The notes: generated from the sequence alone by a model not told the origin. Counted from the stretch's first letter, positions 21,755 through 30,822 are shown. The stretch is DNA of 44,817 bases from an uncultured Porphyromonadaceae bacterium (GCA_900545915.1 URAV01000032.1:1-44817), one strand, 5' to 3'. Numbers and translations: made by a program.

Positions 21755-23104
21755 TCAATCATTCTTTTTACGATAATGATAAAACACGATTATAACGACA
21801 GTCGTCACAATCTCCGACAAAGGTAAAGCCAGCCATATTCCTTCAATTCCCAATAAGTCGGGTAATATAAGAAAACTCGGAACAAGAAATATAAAACCAC
21901 GTAACAAAGCGAACCACGTTGCCGGTCTCGCCCGTTCGACACTCTGGTAGTAACCGACAGCCGTCAAATTAAAAATAAAACACACAAATCCTATCGCAAA
22001 ATAAGGAAAACCTTCGATTGCTATACGGGCTGCGACATTATCTTTATCAATAAAAAGACCTACCAAAAAATCCGGACAAGCCACAAATACGACCGTTACT
22101 ACCATGCCACATAAAACCGCCGTTAACAATGCTATTCTTACGGCTTCCGTCACTCGTTTCCTATATCCAAGCCCAAAGTTATAACTGATAATCGGCTGTG
22201 CCGACTGAGCAACAGCATTTCCGACCATAAACACAAAAGGAATATAGTAACAAGCAATACCAAACGCTCCTACACCATCGTCGCCCAAATAATGCATAAA
22301 CACCTGATTGCCAACAAACATTAATACCGCTAATGTAGCTTCTCCTAATAAAGCCGAAGAACCTATGCGACATTGATAGCCAATGTTCCTGACAAATAAA
22401 CGAAAACTCTTTACACTCCACTTCAAAGGATACAGGCGTAACCGACGGGCAAAAAACAACAAGTATAAAATAGCAATTATCCCACCCGAAATAATACTTA
22501 TAGATGTTGCTAAAGCAGCACCCATTACTCCCCAACCGAAAGGAAAGATAAAAATCCAGTCAAGTACGACATTAATTACCGCTGTTACAAGACTACAAAA
22601 CATCGCCAGTTTCGGTGCTCCGTCAAGACGGATAATAAACAAAGAAACAACAATCCAAATTTGAAATATCCACGATGGTACAAACCAAAGCAGATAGTCT
22701 GTTACCATAGGACGCAGATGTTCCGAAGCACCGAGTAAATAAGCCGTATCATCTGGAAATATCATCATTAAAAACGAAAGTAACGCTGCAATGATGGTAA
22801 CAAAAAATAAAGCTTGCGTCACATTAATACGTGCCGCATTTTGTTTGCCTCGAGATAAATGTATAGAAGCGACAACCGAACAACCAGCACCGACCATCAA
22901 TCCGACTCCGGTAAAGAACATCAATACCGGAATTAAAATATTAATAGCCGCAATGCCATCGCTGCCTACACCATGTCCGACAAATATGCCATCTATTGCC
23001 GTCACGGCAGACATACTCAACATGCCTAATAAAGTAGGGATGAAATACCTTCTGAATAGAGTAAACACATTTACTGTTTTCAAATCAATCGCATCTCTTT
23101 TCAT
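21755..23104 (-). CDS. MATE family efflux transporter (second copy)
   Basis: A 449-residue inner-membrane MATE transporter with about 12 hydrophobic segments. Recognisable parts are IPTLLGMLSMSAVTAIDGIF, GVGLMVGAGCSVVASIHLSR and the second-half AQSAQPIISYNFGLGYRKRV, close to the BexA/MepA-like branch of the family. It is only distantly similar to the plus-strand MATE at 13832 (different N-terminus and motifs). It may export drugs or a metabolite. It stands alone on the minus strand between two copies of the dispersed repeat, and its relation to the downstream redox operon is uncertain. Confidence 0.93.
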   Translation of the reverse strand: MKRDAIDLKTVNVFTLFRRYFIPTLLGMLSMSAVTAIDGIFVGHGVGSDGIAAINILIPVLMFFTGVGLMVGAGCSVVASIHLSRGKQNAARINVTQALFFVTIIAALLSFLMMIFPDDTAYLLGASEHLRPMVTDYLLWFVPSWIFQIWIVVSLFIIRLDGAPKLAMFCSLVTAVINVVLDWIFIFPFGWGVMGAALATSISIISGGIIAILYLLFFARRLRLYPLKWSVKSFRLFVRNIGYQCRIGSSALLGEATLAVLMFVGNQVFMHYLGDDGVGAFGIACYYIPFVFMVGNAVAQSAQPIISYNFGLGYRKRVTEAVRIALLTAVLCGMVVTVVFVACPDFLVGLFIDKDNVAARIAIEGFPYFAIGFVCFIFNLTAVGYYQSVERARPATWFALLRGFIFLVPSFLILPDLLGIEGIWLALPLSEIVTTVVIIVFYHYRKKND

Positions 23105-23142
23105 AATATAGTCATTTTTACATTATTGTTTATTTTCATACC

Positions 23143-23306
23143 TAAAGGCCTGTCAAGATTCTCCAATAAGAATATATTATCAAGTCATTTTTGCATTTTT
23201 TCTGGTCTGTTTCCCTAAGATAACTCCCTATCATCCTCATAAAAACAAGAAAACACCCTCAAAAAAACTCTCAAAGCTGACCCATATAAATTTGGACAGA
23301 CTCTAA
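23143..23306. repeat. Dispersed intergenic repeat, full copy (about 164 bp)
   Basis: The left end is taaaggcctgtcaagattct and the right end aaatttggacagactcta, whose reverse complement (tagagtctgtccaaattt) matches the left end imperfectly. This makes a terminal inverted repeat. The left half aligns with copies at 21679 and 39938. The right half (from cctatcatcctcataaaaac on) aligns closely with the copy at 32464. Confidence 0.75.
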
Positions 23307-23316
23307 ACAAAAAATA

Positions 23317-23356
23317 CCGGATAAGTTGATTGGTTTTACCCAGTCATCTTATCCGG
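23317..23356 (-). terminator. Intrinsic terminator on the minus strand
   Basis: ccggataag (23317-23325) pairs perfectly with cttatccgg (23348-23356), and pairing continues imperfectly inward. On the minus strand it is followed by TATTTTTTGTTT. It would end transcripts from the hydrolase gene, 185 bases after its stop. Confidence 0.75.
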
Positions 23357-23540
23357 CATCTACTTGCCTCCGATGAGGATTACAAAACGCTCATTGGTTC
23401 TATTTTCGACCGCAAAGATGGGTCAAATCTTTAAAATATTCAAATATCCTGACATTATTTTATAAGCGTATTTGCACCCTGTTCATATAGATAATTCAAA
23501 ATAAGTCATTAAACAGTACCACTAAGAGCCTATATATAAA

Positions 23541-24629
23541 TCACTCATGCCAATTCACAACTTCCCCGATACGAGGAATCAAAACATCCAATGAATCTGC
23601 TTGCATATTTCGAGCATTTTGCAACGGCCCGTCCCAACGATGTTTCGACAACGCATATTTAGAATGATGCACAGTCAATATTTTCTTTGCTTTTAAATCT
23701 TTTGCCGCACGAGACATATATTGCGGCATTAAATGAATATATTTCCAATTATCACTATATTGCCCGTTTTCTAAAATCGCGAGATCTATATCCGGGAAAC
23801 GTTCACCTATAACTTCAAAACGCGAGTCATACCCACCATCTCCTCCTATATAAATTTTTTGAGAAGGAGTTTCCAATAAAAACGAAGCCCATAACGTTCG
23901 ATTAGGAGTAAGTCCCCGCCCCGAAAAATGGCGGGCAGGCAAACAATGGACTGTCAACCCGGTATCGAGAGATTCAGTCTCATTCCAATCGAGCTCTACG
24001 ATCTTCTTTTTATCAAATTTCCAATATTCAAAATGCTCTCCAACACCTAAAGCACAAATGACTTTCCCGATACGAGGCCTCAATTCAACAATCGTTTTAT
24101 AGTCTAAATGATCCCAATGATCATGTGTTATAATCAAATAATCGATATCCGGCATATCTTCAGGATAATAGACATCAGTTCCTTTAAAAGGTTTATTGAT
24201 AAACGAAACAGGAGACGCGACATAGAAAACCGGATCGACAAGTATTCGTTTTCCTTCTAACTGCATGAAATAAGAAGAATGTCCAAACCAAATTAAAAAA
24301 TCCGAATCTCTCTCTATATGCCGAATATCTGATTTGACGACCTGCAATGCCGTATCCGGTCTCAGTCCCGAATCTTTCTTAAAAAGAAAATTTATAAAAC
24401 TCTTAATCCGATTTTCATCATTCGTCAACATCGGAGTTGCACTTTCATTTTTAAATTCTCCTCCTTTGAAATTAGGAGAACGTTCAATCCTCTCCAATCG
24501 TTCCCCACGCGGCAATCTTCCAAAACTCGGTTGATTGAGAAATAAACAAATGAGAGTAAACAATACTACAATAATCGCCAATATTACCGATACCGTCATA
24601 CTAATCTTACTTTTTTTCAATATTTTCAT
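23541..24629 (-). CDS. Metallo-beta-lactamase-fold hydrolase, membrane-anchored
   Basis: A 362-residue MBL-fold enzyme related to the NAPE-PLD/UlaG-like group. An N-terminal transmembrane anchor (about 11-32) precedes the domain. Metal ligands are visible in THDHWDHLDY, with a preceding SSYFMQLEGKRILVDPVFY, CLPARHFSGRG and IYIGGDGGYDS (bridging Asp), and TVHHSKYALS near the end. In these proteins the opening WFGHSSYF is typical. Bacterial members act on phospholipids or other phosphodiesters and lactones, and the substrate here is not known. A promoter box (TATTTTTG) lies at 24652-24659. It stands as a single gene between repeat copies. Confidence 0.88.
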   Translation of the reverse strand: MKILKKSKISMTVSVILAIIVVLFTLICLFLNQPSFGRLPRGERLERIERSPNFKGGEFKNESATPMLTNDENRIKSFINFLFKKDSGLRPDTALQVVKSDIRHIERDSDFLIWFGHSSYFMQLEGKRILVDPVFYVASPVSFINKPFKGTDVYYPEDMPDIDYLIITHDHWDHLDYKTIVELRPRIGKVICALGVGEHFEYWKFDKKKIVELDWNETESLDTGLTVHCLPARHFSGRGLTPNRTLWASFLLETPSQKIYIGGDGGYDSRFEVIGERFPDIDLAILENGQYSDNWKYIHLMPQYMSRAAKDLKAKKILTVHHSKYALSKHRWDGPLQNARNMQADSLDVLIPRIGEVVNWHE

Positions 24630-24651
24630 ACATCCATATTCATTTTCGAAA

Positions 24652-24659
24652 CAAAAATA
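24652..24659 (-). promoter_or_regulatory. TAnnTTTG box of the MBL hydrolase gene
   Basis: TATTTTTG on the minus strand, 23 bases upstream of the ATG at 24629, giving a short leader. Confidence 0.45.
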
Positions 24660-24721
24660 GTTTGATCTGTGAATTTAAAAAGTACATAAATTACGGTTAT
24701 TTATACCTTAATCACTGTTAG

Positions 24722-24883
24722 TAAGAGTCTGTTTAAAATTTTCCGATAAAAATTTTTTAAGTTTCTCTTCGGTAGGTATCTCCGTCTCTACACATAACAC
24801 AACCCGCTACATTCCTTATTAAAACAAACAGTTTTCAAAAAATGCCTGTACGGAATTTTAACAATCTCTTAGAACGGGCTCTA
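24722..24883. repeat. Dispersed intergenic repeat, diverged full copy
   Basis: The left end taagagtctgtttaaaattt and the right end agaacgggctcta form an imperfect terminal inverted repeat at the same spacing (about 160 bp) as the other copies. The left 40 bases align well with the family, while the interior is diverged. Confidence 0.55.
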
Positions 24884-24927
24884 ATATTATTTTACAATCA
24901 GCAAAAACAATATTTCTATTAAATACC

Positions 24928-24935
24928 TATCTTTG
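24928..24935 (+). promoter_or_regulatory. TAnnTTTG box of mltG
   Basis: TATCTTTG, 42 bases before the mltG ATG, just after the repeat copy. Confidence 0.5.
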
Positions 24936-24976
24936 CCGACGCTCTCAAATTTCACAAATGTCTTTTAATTTATAAT

Positions 24977-26044
24977 ATGGCAACAAAGATATCAAGACGT
25001 AAGAAAAAAAAGACATCCGTATCTAAAAAAAATATTCTATACATTATCATGACCGTAACTGCAATATTTTTTATCAGTATCGGCGTTATATTCAAACGAT
25101 ATGTATTAGATAAAGTCACAGATACTTCATTTTTTATATACATCGATGAAAACAGTTCTCTCGATAGTGTTACCGAAGACCTTCAAAAATATTTAGAAAA
25201 AAGTGATGTCAACAAAATAAGACGACTCTCTAAATTAAACGGATATACTCCATGGAACAAACCCGGAGCATACCGAATAGATCCGGAAATGAATGCAATC
25301 CGTATTTATCGTAAACTCTCTACCGGAAGCCAAACTCCGATAAGATTTACTTTTAACAATATTCGTACGAAAGATGCTCTTGCCGAGACTATCGATAAAC
25401 AACTAAAAATGGATAAACAGGAAGTCCTCGAATTGTTAAACGATTCGGCTTTTTGTACGGACATGGGATTCGATACATATACGATACCGGCACTTTTTCT
25501 TCCCGATTCCTATGAGGTTTACTGGACTATTGCACCTCGCAAACTAATGGAAAAAATGCGTCAAGAATATGACAAATTCTGGACTGATGACCGTAGAATG
25601 CTTGCAACACAAATCGGTATTTCCCCGATCGAAGTATCGACTTTAGCTTCAATCGTAGAAGAAGAAACTAAAGTTCCGGACGAAATGAATATGGTAGCCG
25701 GACTATATTTAAACCGCTTAAAAAAAAGGATGCCTCTGCAAGCCGATCCCACTGTAAAATATGCAGTAGGAGATTTTTCGATACGACGTATTCTCCATGA
25801 ACATCTGACCGTTAACTCTCCTTATAACACATATAAAAATACCGGATTACCTCCCGGCCCTATACGCATTCCCTCAAAAGCCGCAATAAAAGCAGTTCTG
25901 AATTATCGTCACCATCCGTTTATATATATGTGCGCCAAAGAAGATTTTTCAGGACGGCACAATTTTGCAACGACATACGCAGAACACCAAAATAATGCGA
26001 TAAAATACCATAAAGCCCTAAACAAACGTAATATATTAAAATAA
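24977..26044 (+). CDS. mltG: Endolytic murein transglycosylase MltG
   Basis: A 355-residue YceG/MltG protein that cuts nascent peptidoglycan glycan strands and so sets their length. A basic cytoplasmic N-terminus (RRKKKKTSVSKK) is followed by one transmembrane segment (about 20-42) and a LysM-like region (about 50-115). The catalytic domain carries EVSTLASIVEEETKVPDEM with the catalytic Glu and GLYLNRLKKRMPLQADPTV. SPYNTYKNTGLPPGPI and FATTYAEHQNNAIKY complete the family signature. Length is normal. Own promoter box upstream. It meets the convergent sulfatase gene with a one-base gap and no terminator between them. Confidence 0.96.
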   Translation: MATKISRRKKKKTSVSKKNILYIIMTVTAIFFISIGVIFKRYVLDKVTDTSFFIYIDENSSLDSVTEDLQKYLEKSDVNKIRRLSKLNGYTPWNKPGAYRIDPEMNAIRIYRKLSTGSQTPIRFTFNNIRTKDALAETIDKQLKMDKQEVLELLNDSAFCTDMGFDTYTIPALFLPDSYEVYWTIAPRKLMEKMRQEYDKFWTDDRRMLATQIGISPIEVSTLASIVEEETKVPDEMNMVAGLYLNRLKKRMPLQADPTVKYAVGDFSIRRILHEHLTVNSPYNTYKNTGLPPGPIRIPSKAAIKAVLNYRHHPFIYMCAKEDFSGRHNFATTYAEHQNNAIKYHKALNKRNILK

Positions 26045-26045
26045 A

Positions 26046-27581
26046 CTATTCATCAGGATAACCGCACGGTATTCCAGAAACTTTATAAACAGGCATATTC
26101 GCTTTCGCTTCACGTAAACGATTGCTTAAATCTTTAGAAAGATTTTCTTTTATTTCATTATAAAGAGAATTTTCACTCAAATCATGTTTTTCACTGATAT
26201 CATTCGCCAAATTATATAATTCTGTGCGTCGTGTTTCATAATCAAATAATAACTTCCAATCACCCTTTATAATAGCACTTGACGGACGTCCGGCATCACC
26301 AGCCCGTTCTCCCCAGTCATTCGGATAATGAAAATAAAGTGCTCTGTTTTTTTCTATCTCTCCTGATTTCAACAGTTTTACCATACTGATTCCATCAACA
26401 TGCTGAGGAACAGAATAATTTTCTATCTGTGCCATCTCAAGTAACGTCGGAAAAAAATCTTCAATAATCACATTGGAACGATTAACGCTGTTCGGTCGAG
26501 TTATTCCCGGCCAATAAATTAACATCGGTTCACGAATTCCCCCTTCATAAAGACTACCTTTTCCCGACCGCAAAGGGGCATTTCTGTTCGGCTCACGGTA
26601 TGATGAAGAATACCCTCCGTTATCAGACATGAAAATAATAATGGTATTTTCGGCAATCCCCTTTTCCTCAAATAAATCCATCATATCTCCCAAACTTTTG
26701 TCCATTCCTTCTATCAAAGAGGCATATTGTGCTTCACGATCGCACATCCCCTTTTTTATATATTTATCATAAAAACGTATATCTTTCTCGAACGGAGCAT
26801 GAACGGCATAATGAGATAAATACATAAAAAACGGACGATTCGACTCCAACGCTTTATTTACTAATTTTTTCGCCTCCATAGTCAATGCTTCGGTAAGAAA
26901 TATGTTTTCTTTACAATAATAATCTATGTTAGGCATCGGCACTTGCCATATCTCCGCATCTTCCCGGTCAGAGCCATATCCCCGGCAACCTAAATAACTA
27001 CCCATCGCTCCAGCTGCATGTCCTCCTATATTGACATCAAAACCACAAGCTAACGGATCAGCAGCAATGGTTGTTCGAGATGCGAAATGGGCTTTACCTA
27101 CAATATAGGTCAAGTAACCGTTTTCTTTCAGAATCTGGGGTAACATTTTAGCATAAAACATGTGGGAATAATTTTGGACGACAGCATTTGACGGACATAT
27201 CCCATTCCAATTCCACTCAAAATCGAAATATTCATTATCTCGATCGGTAGGAGTATCATAATGCAAAGTCCAATTCGAAACTTTATGCTGCAAAACATTC
27301 GCCCCCGTCATAAGACTGCATCTCGAAGGCGAGCTAACCGATGCTGCATAAGCATTCGTAAATTTCACACCCATTCTTGCAAGTCGCTCCATATTAGGTG
27401 TTTCATATAAATTATTAAAAAGAGTTTTTTCATCAGCAAAAGGCACCGATGTATCTTGCCATCCCATATCATCTACCATAAAAAAAAGGATATTAGGTCG
27501 TTTAGTTGCTGACAACGACACAACCGGTTGCAATAATGAAAAGAAAGAGATCCCGGTACAAGCTAAGCTTTTAAATTTCAT
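26046..27581 (-). CDS. Family S1 sulfatase, Ser-type
   Basis: A 511-residue secreted arylsulfatase-like enzyme. An N-terminal signal (about 1-25) is followed by the alkaline-phosphatase-superfamily core. The metal-binding Asp37-Asp38 lies in FFMVDDMGWQD. The formylglycine motif is Ser83-Ser-Pro-Ser-Arg87 in SSPSRCSLMTG. The residue to be oxidised is serine, so the anaerobic radical-SAM maturase (anSME) is required, and none is in the window. IIFMSDNGGYSS carries further metal ligands. Such enzymes remove sulfate from host mucin or glycosaminoglycans or dietary glycans. There is no SusCD pair or other glycan locus next to it. It is convergent with mltG. Confidence 0.94.
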   Translation of the reverse strand: MKFKSLACTGISFFSLLQPVVSLSATKRPNILFFMVDDMGWQDTSVPFADEKTLFNNLYETPNMERLARMGVKFTNAYAASVSSPSRCSLMTGANVLQHKVSNWTLHYDTPTDRDNEYFDFEWNWNGICPSNAVVQNYSHMFYAKMLPQILKENGYLTYIVGKAHFASRTTIAADPLACGFDVNIGGHAAGAMGSYLGCRGYGSDREDAEIWQVPMPNIDYYCKENIFLTEALTMEAKKLVNKALESNRPFFMYLSHYAVHAPFEKDIRFYDKYIKKGMCDREAQYASLIEGMDKSLGDMMDLFEEKGIAENTIIIFMSDNGGYSSSYREPNRNAPLRSGKGSLYEGGIREPMLIYWPGITRPNSVNRSNVIIEDFFPTLLEMAQIENYSVPQHVDGISMVKLLKSGEIEKNRALYFHYPNDWGERAGDAGRPSSAIIKGDWKLLFDYETRRTELYNLANDISEKHDLSENSLYNEIKENLSKDLSNRLREAKANMPVYKVSGIPCGYPDE

Positions 27582-27730
27582 AGTATTACATTTTTTAGAT
27601 TTAATCCTGAAGTTCCAAATTCAAAACAGACCCTGCTTTTCCTAAAAACATATCATTGTTCCGAACACAGAATGATTTACGAAAATATGTAAATTCATCC
27701 GATAATACAATATTCCGATAAATATTTTCT

Positions 27731-27738
27731 TATATTTG
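27731..27738 (+). promoter_or_regulatory. TAnnTTTG box of iorAB
   Basis: TATATTTG matches the consensus. It lies 104 bases before the iorA ATG, giving a leader of about 95 bases with no riboswitch fold that I recognise. Confidence 0.45.
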
Positions 27739-27841
27739 CAACTAAATCATAACAAAAAGAATCTTTACAGAATTATCAGATATCTTTTTGAAAGGAACAC
27801 ACATAAATTTATAAGTCTAATAACCGTCAAAGTATAAAAGA

Positions 27842-29431
27842 ATGAACAAACATTTATTTTTAGGAGACGAAGCTATAGCCCAAGGTGCACTCGATGCAGG
27901 TCTTTCGGGAGTTTATGCATATCCCGGCACTCCTTCTACCGAAATAACCGAGTATATACAAACTTCTCCTGAAGCAAAAAACAATACGATACATACCCGT
28001 TGGTGTACGAATGAAAAAACTGCTATGGAAGCAGCTTTGGGTATGTCTTATATAGGTAAACGGGCGTTAGTTTGTATGAAACATGTCGGAATGAACGTTG
28101 CCGCCGATGCATTTATCAACGCCGGAATGACTGGAGTCAACGGTGGACTCATTGTCGTAGCGGCAGATGATCCGTCCATGCATTCATCCCAAAATGAACA
28201 AGATTCTCGTTTTTATGGGAACTTTGCATTTGTTCCGATGTTCGAGCCTTCCAACCAACAAGAGGCATACGACATGATGGCAGCAGGGTTCGGCCTATCT
28301 GAAAAATTCAAAATTCCGGTGTTGTTGAGAATTACCACCCGACTGGCACATTCTCGTGCAGGCGTAACGACAACATCGAATATAAAGGATCAAAACGAGA
28401 TTTCGTTTCCGGATAATACCGGCCAATTTATCTTATTACCTGCAAACTCCAGACGTCGTTTCAGAACGTTGTTAAACGAACAAAAAGACTTTACAGAAGC
28501 GTCTGAAAACTCATCTTTCAACCGTTATATTGACGGTCCGAACAAAAGAATGGGGATTATCGCTTGCGGTATAGCTTATAATTATTTAATGGAGAATTAT
28601 CCTGAGGGATGCGATTATCCGGTTGTCAAATTATCTCAATATCCGTTACCGTTGAAAATGTTACAAAGATTATTCGACACATGTGATGAGATACTGGTTT
28701 TGGAAGATGGGTATGCATTCGTTGAGGAAAAAATAAAAGGTATTATTCCTTCTAAAACAATAAAAGGGAAACTTGACGGAACACTGAATCGTGACGGAGA
28801 ATTAAATCCCGATCGTGTAGCAAAAGCTTTGGGACTGAAATCAGGTGCAGAATTTGAAATACCGAATATTGTAGCCATGCGTCCACCGGCTCTTTGCCAA
28901 GGTTGTGGACACCGTGATATGTATGAAGCGCTCAATAATGTTGTCCAAACGTATAAAAATGCTCGTGTATTTAGCGATATAGGATGTTATACATTAGGTG
29001 CACTCCCACCTTTCAGAGCTATACACTCGTGTGTAGATATGGGAGCATCTGTTACTATGGCTAAAGGTGCTGCCGACGGAGGATTATTTCCGGCTATTGC
29101 CGTAATCGGAGACTCGACATTCACGCACTCGGGAATTACCGGATTACTCGATTGCGTCAATGAAAATGCAAATGTTACTATTGTAATATCCGATAACGAA
29201 ACTACCGCTATGACCGGAGGACAAGATTCTGCCGGAACAGGGAAAATAGAGGCTATATGTAGAGGTATAGGCGTTGATTCTGAACACATACGCGTACTGA
29301 TTCCTCTAAAAAAGAATATGGAAGAAATGGAACGGATCATACGGGAAGAAATAGAATATAAAGGTGTTTCCGTATTGATTCCCCGCCGAGAATGTATCCA
29401 GACCTTAAGCAGAAAAAAACGTCAAAAATAA
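27842..29431 (+). CDS. iorA: Indolepyruvate ferredoxin oxidoreductase alpha subunit, lacking ferredoxin domain
   Basis: A 529-residue 2-ketoacid oxidoreductase subunit that uses thiamine diphosphate to decarboxylate aryl pyruvates from aromatic amino acids to aryl-acetyl-CoA. The pyrimidine-binding half opens with LFLGDEAIAQGALDAGLSGV and YPGTPSTEITEYI. The TPP-diphosphate half contains ALCQGCGHRDMYEALN, SDIGCYTLGALPPF and GDSTF...SDNETTAMTGGQ, the GDS-x-DN cofactor motif. Typical IorA continues with an 8-cysteine ferredoxin domain. Here the chain stops at RRECIQTLSRKKRQK and no cluster is present. Electrons would have to pass to a separate ferredoxin. The beta subunit gene follows after 12 bases. 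Confidence 0.94.
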   Translation: MNKHLFLGDEAIAQGALDAGLSGVYAYPGTPSTEITEYIQTSPEAKNNTIHTRWCTNEKTAMEAALGMSYIGKRALVCMKHVGMNVAADAFINAGMTGVNGGLIVVAADDPSMHSSQNEQDSRFYGNFAFVPMFEPSNQQEAYDMMAAGFGLSEKFKIPVLLRITTRLAHSRAGVTTTSNIKDQNEISFPDNTGQFILLPANSRRRFRTLLNEQKDFTEASENSSFNRYIDGPNKRMGIIACGIAYNYLMENYPEGCDYPVVKLSQYPLPLKMLQRLFDTCDEILVLEDGYAFVEEKIKGIIPSKTIKGKLDGTLNRDGELNPDRVAKALGLKSGAEFEIPNIVAMRPPALCQGCGHRDMYEALNNVVQTYKNARVFSDIGCYTLGALPPFRAIHSCVDMGASVTMAKGAADGGLFPAIAVIGDSTFTHSGITGLLDCVNENANVTIVISDNETTAMTGGQDSAGTGKIEAICRGIGVDSEHIRVLIPLKKNMEEMERIIREEIEYKGVSVLIPRRECIQTLSRKKRQK

Positions 29432-29443
29432 AATCCGACAAAT

Positions 29444-30025
29444 ATGAAAACAGATATAATTCTTTCGGGGGTAGGCGGTCAAGGTATTCTATCTATCGCT
29501 GCAGTAATCGGCGAAGCCGCTATACACAACGGACTATATATGAAACAGGCTGAAGTTCACGGTATGAGCCAACGAGGAGGTGATGTACAATCCAATTTAC
29601 GTATTTCGGATAAGCCCATAGCTTCAGACCTCATCCCTTTAGGAAAAGCAGATCTTATTATTTCTCTCGAACCGATGGAAGCTTTACGTTATCTTCCGTA
29701 CCTTGCCAAAGACGGCTGGATCGTAACCAATTCAACTCCGTTCATCAATATTCCGAACTATCCAGAACCGGAAAATGTCATAAAAGAAATTAATAAAATG
29801 CCCCATAAAATTATCTTGGACGTAGATACGATTGCAAAAGAAAGCGGTTCGCCCAGAACAGCGAATATAGTCATGTTAGGAGCTGCTTCTCCATTTTTAG
29901 GAATTCCCTACGAACAAATAGAAACCGGAATACGAGATATATTCGGACGTAAGGGTGAGAATATAGTAGAAATGAATCTTAAAGCTTTAGCAGCCGGCAG
30001 GAAAGTTGCAGATCAACTGAAATAA
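29444..30025 (+). CDS. iorB: Indolepyruvate ferredoxin oxidoreductase beta subunit
   Basis: A 193-residue gamma-type subunit of 2-oxoacid:ferredoxin oxidoreductases, which completes the active site with IorA. Family signatures are ILSGVGGQGILSIAAVIGEA, KQAEVHGMSQRGGDVQSNLR and DLIISLEPMEALRYLPYL. Length is normal. It is the second gene of a two-gene operon and is followed by an intrinsic terminator (30046-30085). Confidence 0.95.
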   Translation: MKTDIILSGVGGQGILSIAAVIGEAAIHNGLYMKQAEVHGMSQRGGDVQSNLRISDKPIASDLIPLGKADLIISLEPMEALRYLPYLAKDGWIVTNSTPFINIPNYPEPENVIKEINKMPHKIILDVDTIAKESGSPRTANIVMLGAASPFLGIPYEQIETGIRDIFGRKGENIVEMNLKALAAGRKVADQLK

Positions 30026-30045
30026 TCGATAAAAATTCCCAGTAA

Positions 30046-30085
30046 AAAGCGTGTTTGTCCTATTTATTCGGGAGAGACACGCTTT
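30046..30085 (+). terminator. Intrinsic terminator after iorB
   Basis: aaagcgtgt (30046-30054) and acacgcttt (30077-30085) form a perfect 9-bp stem with a 22-base loop, followed by caatttta. Confidence 0.65.
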
Positions 30086-30111
30086 CAATTTTATATTTCC
30101 GGCACAAATCG

Positions 30112-30119
30112 TATATTTG
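30112..30119 (+). promoter_or_regulatory. TAnnTTTG box of mtnN-luxS
   Basis: TATATTTG, 19 bases before the chosen mtnN ATG (30139). It sits inside any longer reading from 30055, which supports the shorter protein. Confidence 0.55.
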
Positions 30120-30138
30120 CCGACAAATAGAAATAATA

Positions 30139-30822
30139 ATGAATATAGGGATCATAGTAGCCATGCCTTCAGAACTGGCATGTATAAAAGATTTGCTTAC
30201 CGACTGCCGTGAAGAATCGGATGGAGAAGCCGTTTATTATATCGGAAAGCGGGGAAACAACACTCTTATTTTGGCACAGAGCGGTATAGGTAAAGTATGT
30301 TCTGCTGTAAGAACTATGAACATGATACACCGTTACGGTCCTGACTACATCCTCAATACAGGAGTTGCCGGAGGGATAGATACATCTACTCAAGTTTTCG
30401 ACATCGTGGCCGGAAAAGAGATTGTTTATCACGACGTATGGTGTGGAGATGGAAATATGCCGGGACAAATTCAAGGATTTCCCGCTCGTTTTCACTCCGA
30501 TCCTAAACTTTTAGAGAAAGCTCTATCCTTGAAAACATCGATACGGATATACAGCGGTTTAATTTGTAGCGGTGATCAATTTATTACCAACCGTGAAGAA
30601 TTAGACAAAATAAAAGCCTCCTTTCCCGACGGTCTTGCCGTAGATATGGAATCAGCTTCCATAGCCCATGTGTGTTACATGAATAAAATACCATTTTTGA
30701 GTTTCCGTATTATCAGCGATACTCCCGGAATAGAAAACCATATTACTCAATATAATCGTTTTTGGGAAGAAGCTCCTCAAAAATCATTTGAAATAATAAA
30801 ACAACTAACCGATATATTATAA
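30139..30822 (+). CDS. mtnN: MTA/SAH nucleosidase
   Basis: A 227-residue 5'-methylthioadenosine/S-adenosylhomocysteine nucleosidase (Pfs). It splits adenine from SAH and MTA, and from SAH yields S-ribosylhomocysteine for LuxS. The start MNIGIIVAMPSELACIK is the usual family N-terminus, and the upstream frame overlaps a promoter and terminator and is rejected. Later motifs are NTGVAGGIDTSTQVFDIV, SGDQFI and VDMESASIAHVCYM, with the catalytic Glu in DMES and Asp in IISDTPG. It is 8 bases before luxS, forming the methyl-cycle pair. Confidence 0.95.
   Translation: MNIGIIVAMPSELACIKDLLTDCREESDGEAVYYIGKRGNNTLILAQSGIGKVCSAVRTMNMIHRYGPDYILNTGVAGGIDTSTQVFDIVAGKEIVYHDVWCGDGNMPGQIQGFPARFHSDPKLLEKALSLKTSIRIYSGLICSGDQFITNREELDKIKASFPDGLAVDMESASIAHVCYMNKIPFLSFRIISDTPGIENHITQYNRFWEEAPQKSFEIIKQLTDIL

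Larger units (their letters stand above)
23105..23540. other. Gene-free stretch: repeat copy and terminator
   Basis: Holds the best preserved dispersed repeat (23143-23306) and, abutting it, a minus-strand terminator (23317-23356). The remainder (23357-23540) lies downstream of the minus-strand hydrolase gene. It includes the small cctc-atcg-gagg stem and could be a long 3' untranslated region or a small RNA ending at the terminator. No clear promoter supports the latter. Confidence 0.5.
24630..24976. other. Divergent intergenic region with a repeat copy
   Basis: Between the divergent hydrolase and mltG genes. It contains a minus-strand promoter box at 24652-24659, a dispersed repeat copy at 24722-24883 and a plus-strand box at 24928-24935. 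Nothing coding is seen. Confidence 0.6.

Noticed and set aside
27582..27841. Dispersed-repeat copy before iorA (cagaccctgctttt)
   Set aside because: Only a few bases resemble the family and no second end was found.
30055..30138. 27-residue N-terminal extension of MtnN
   Set aside because: It covers the iorB terminator arm and the TATATTTG promoter box, and the family start is MNIGIIVAMPSE.
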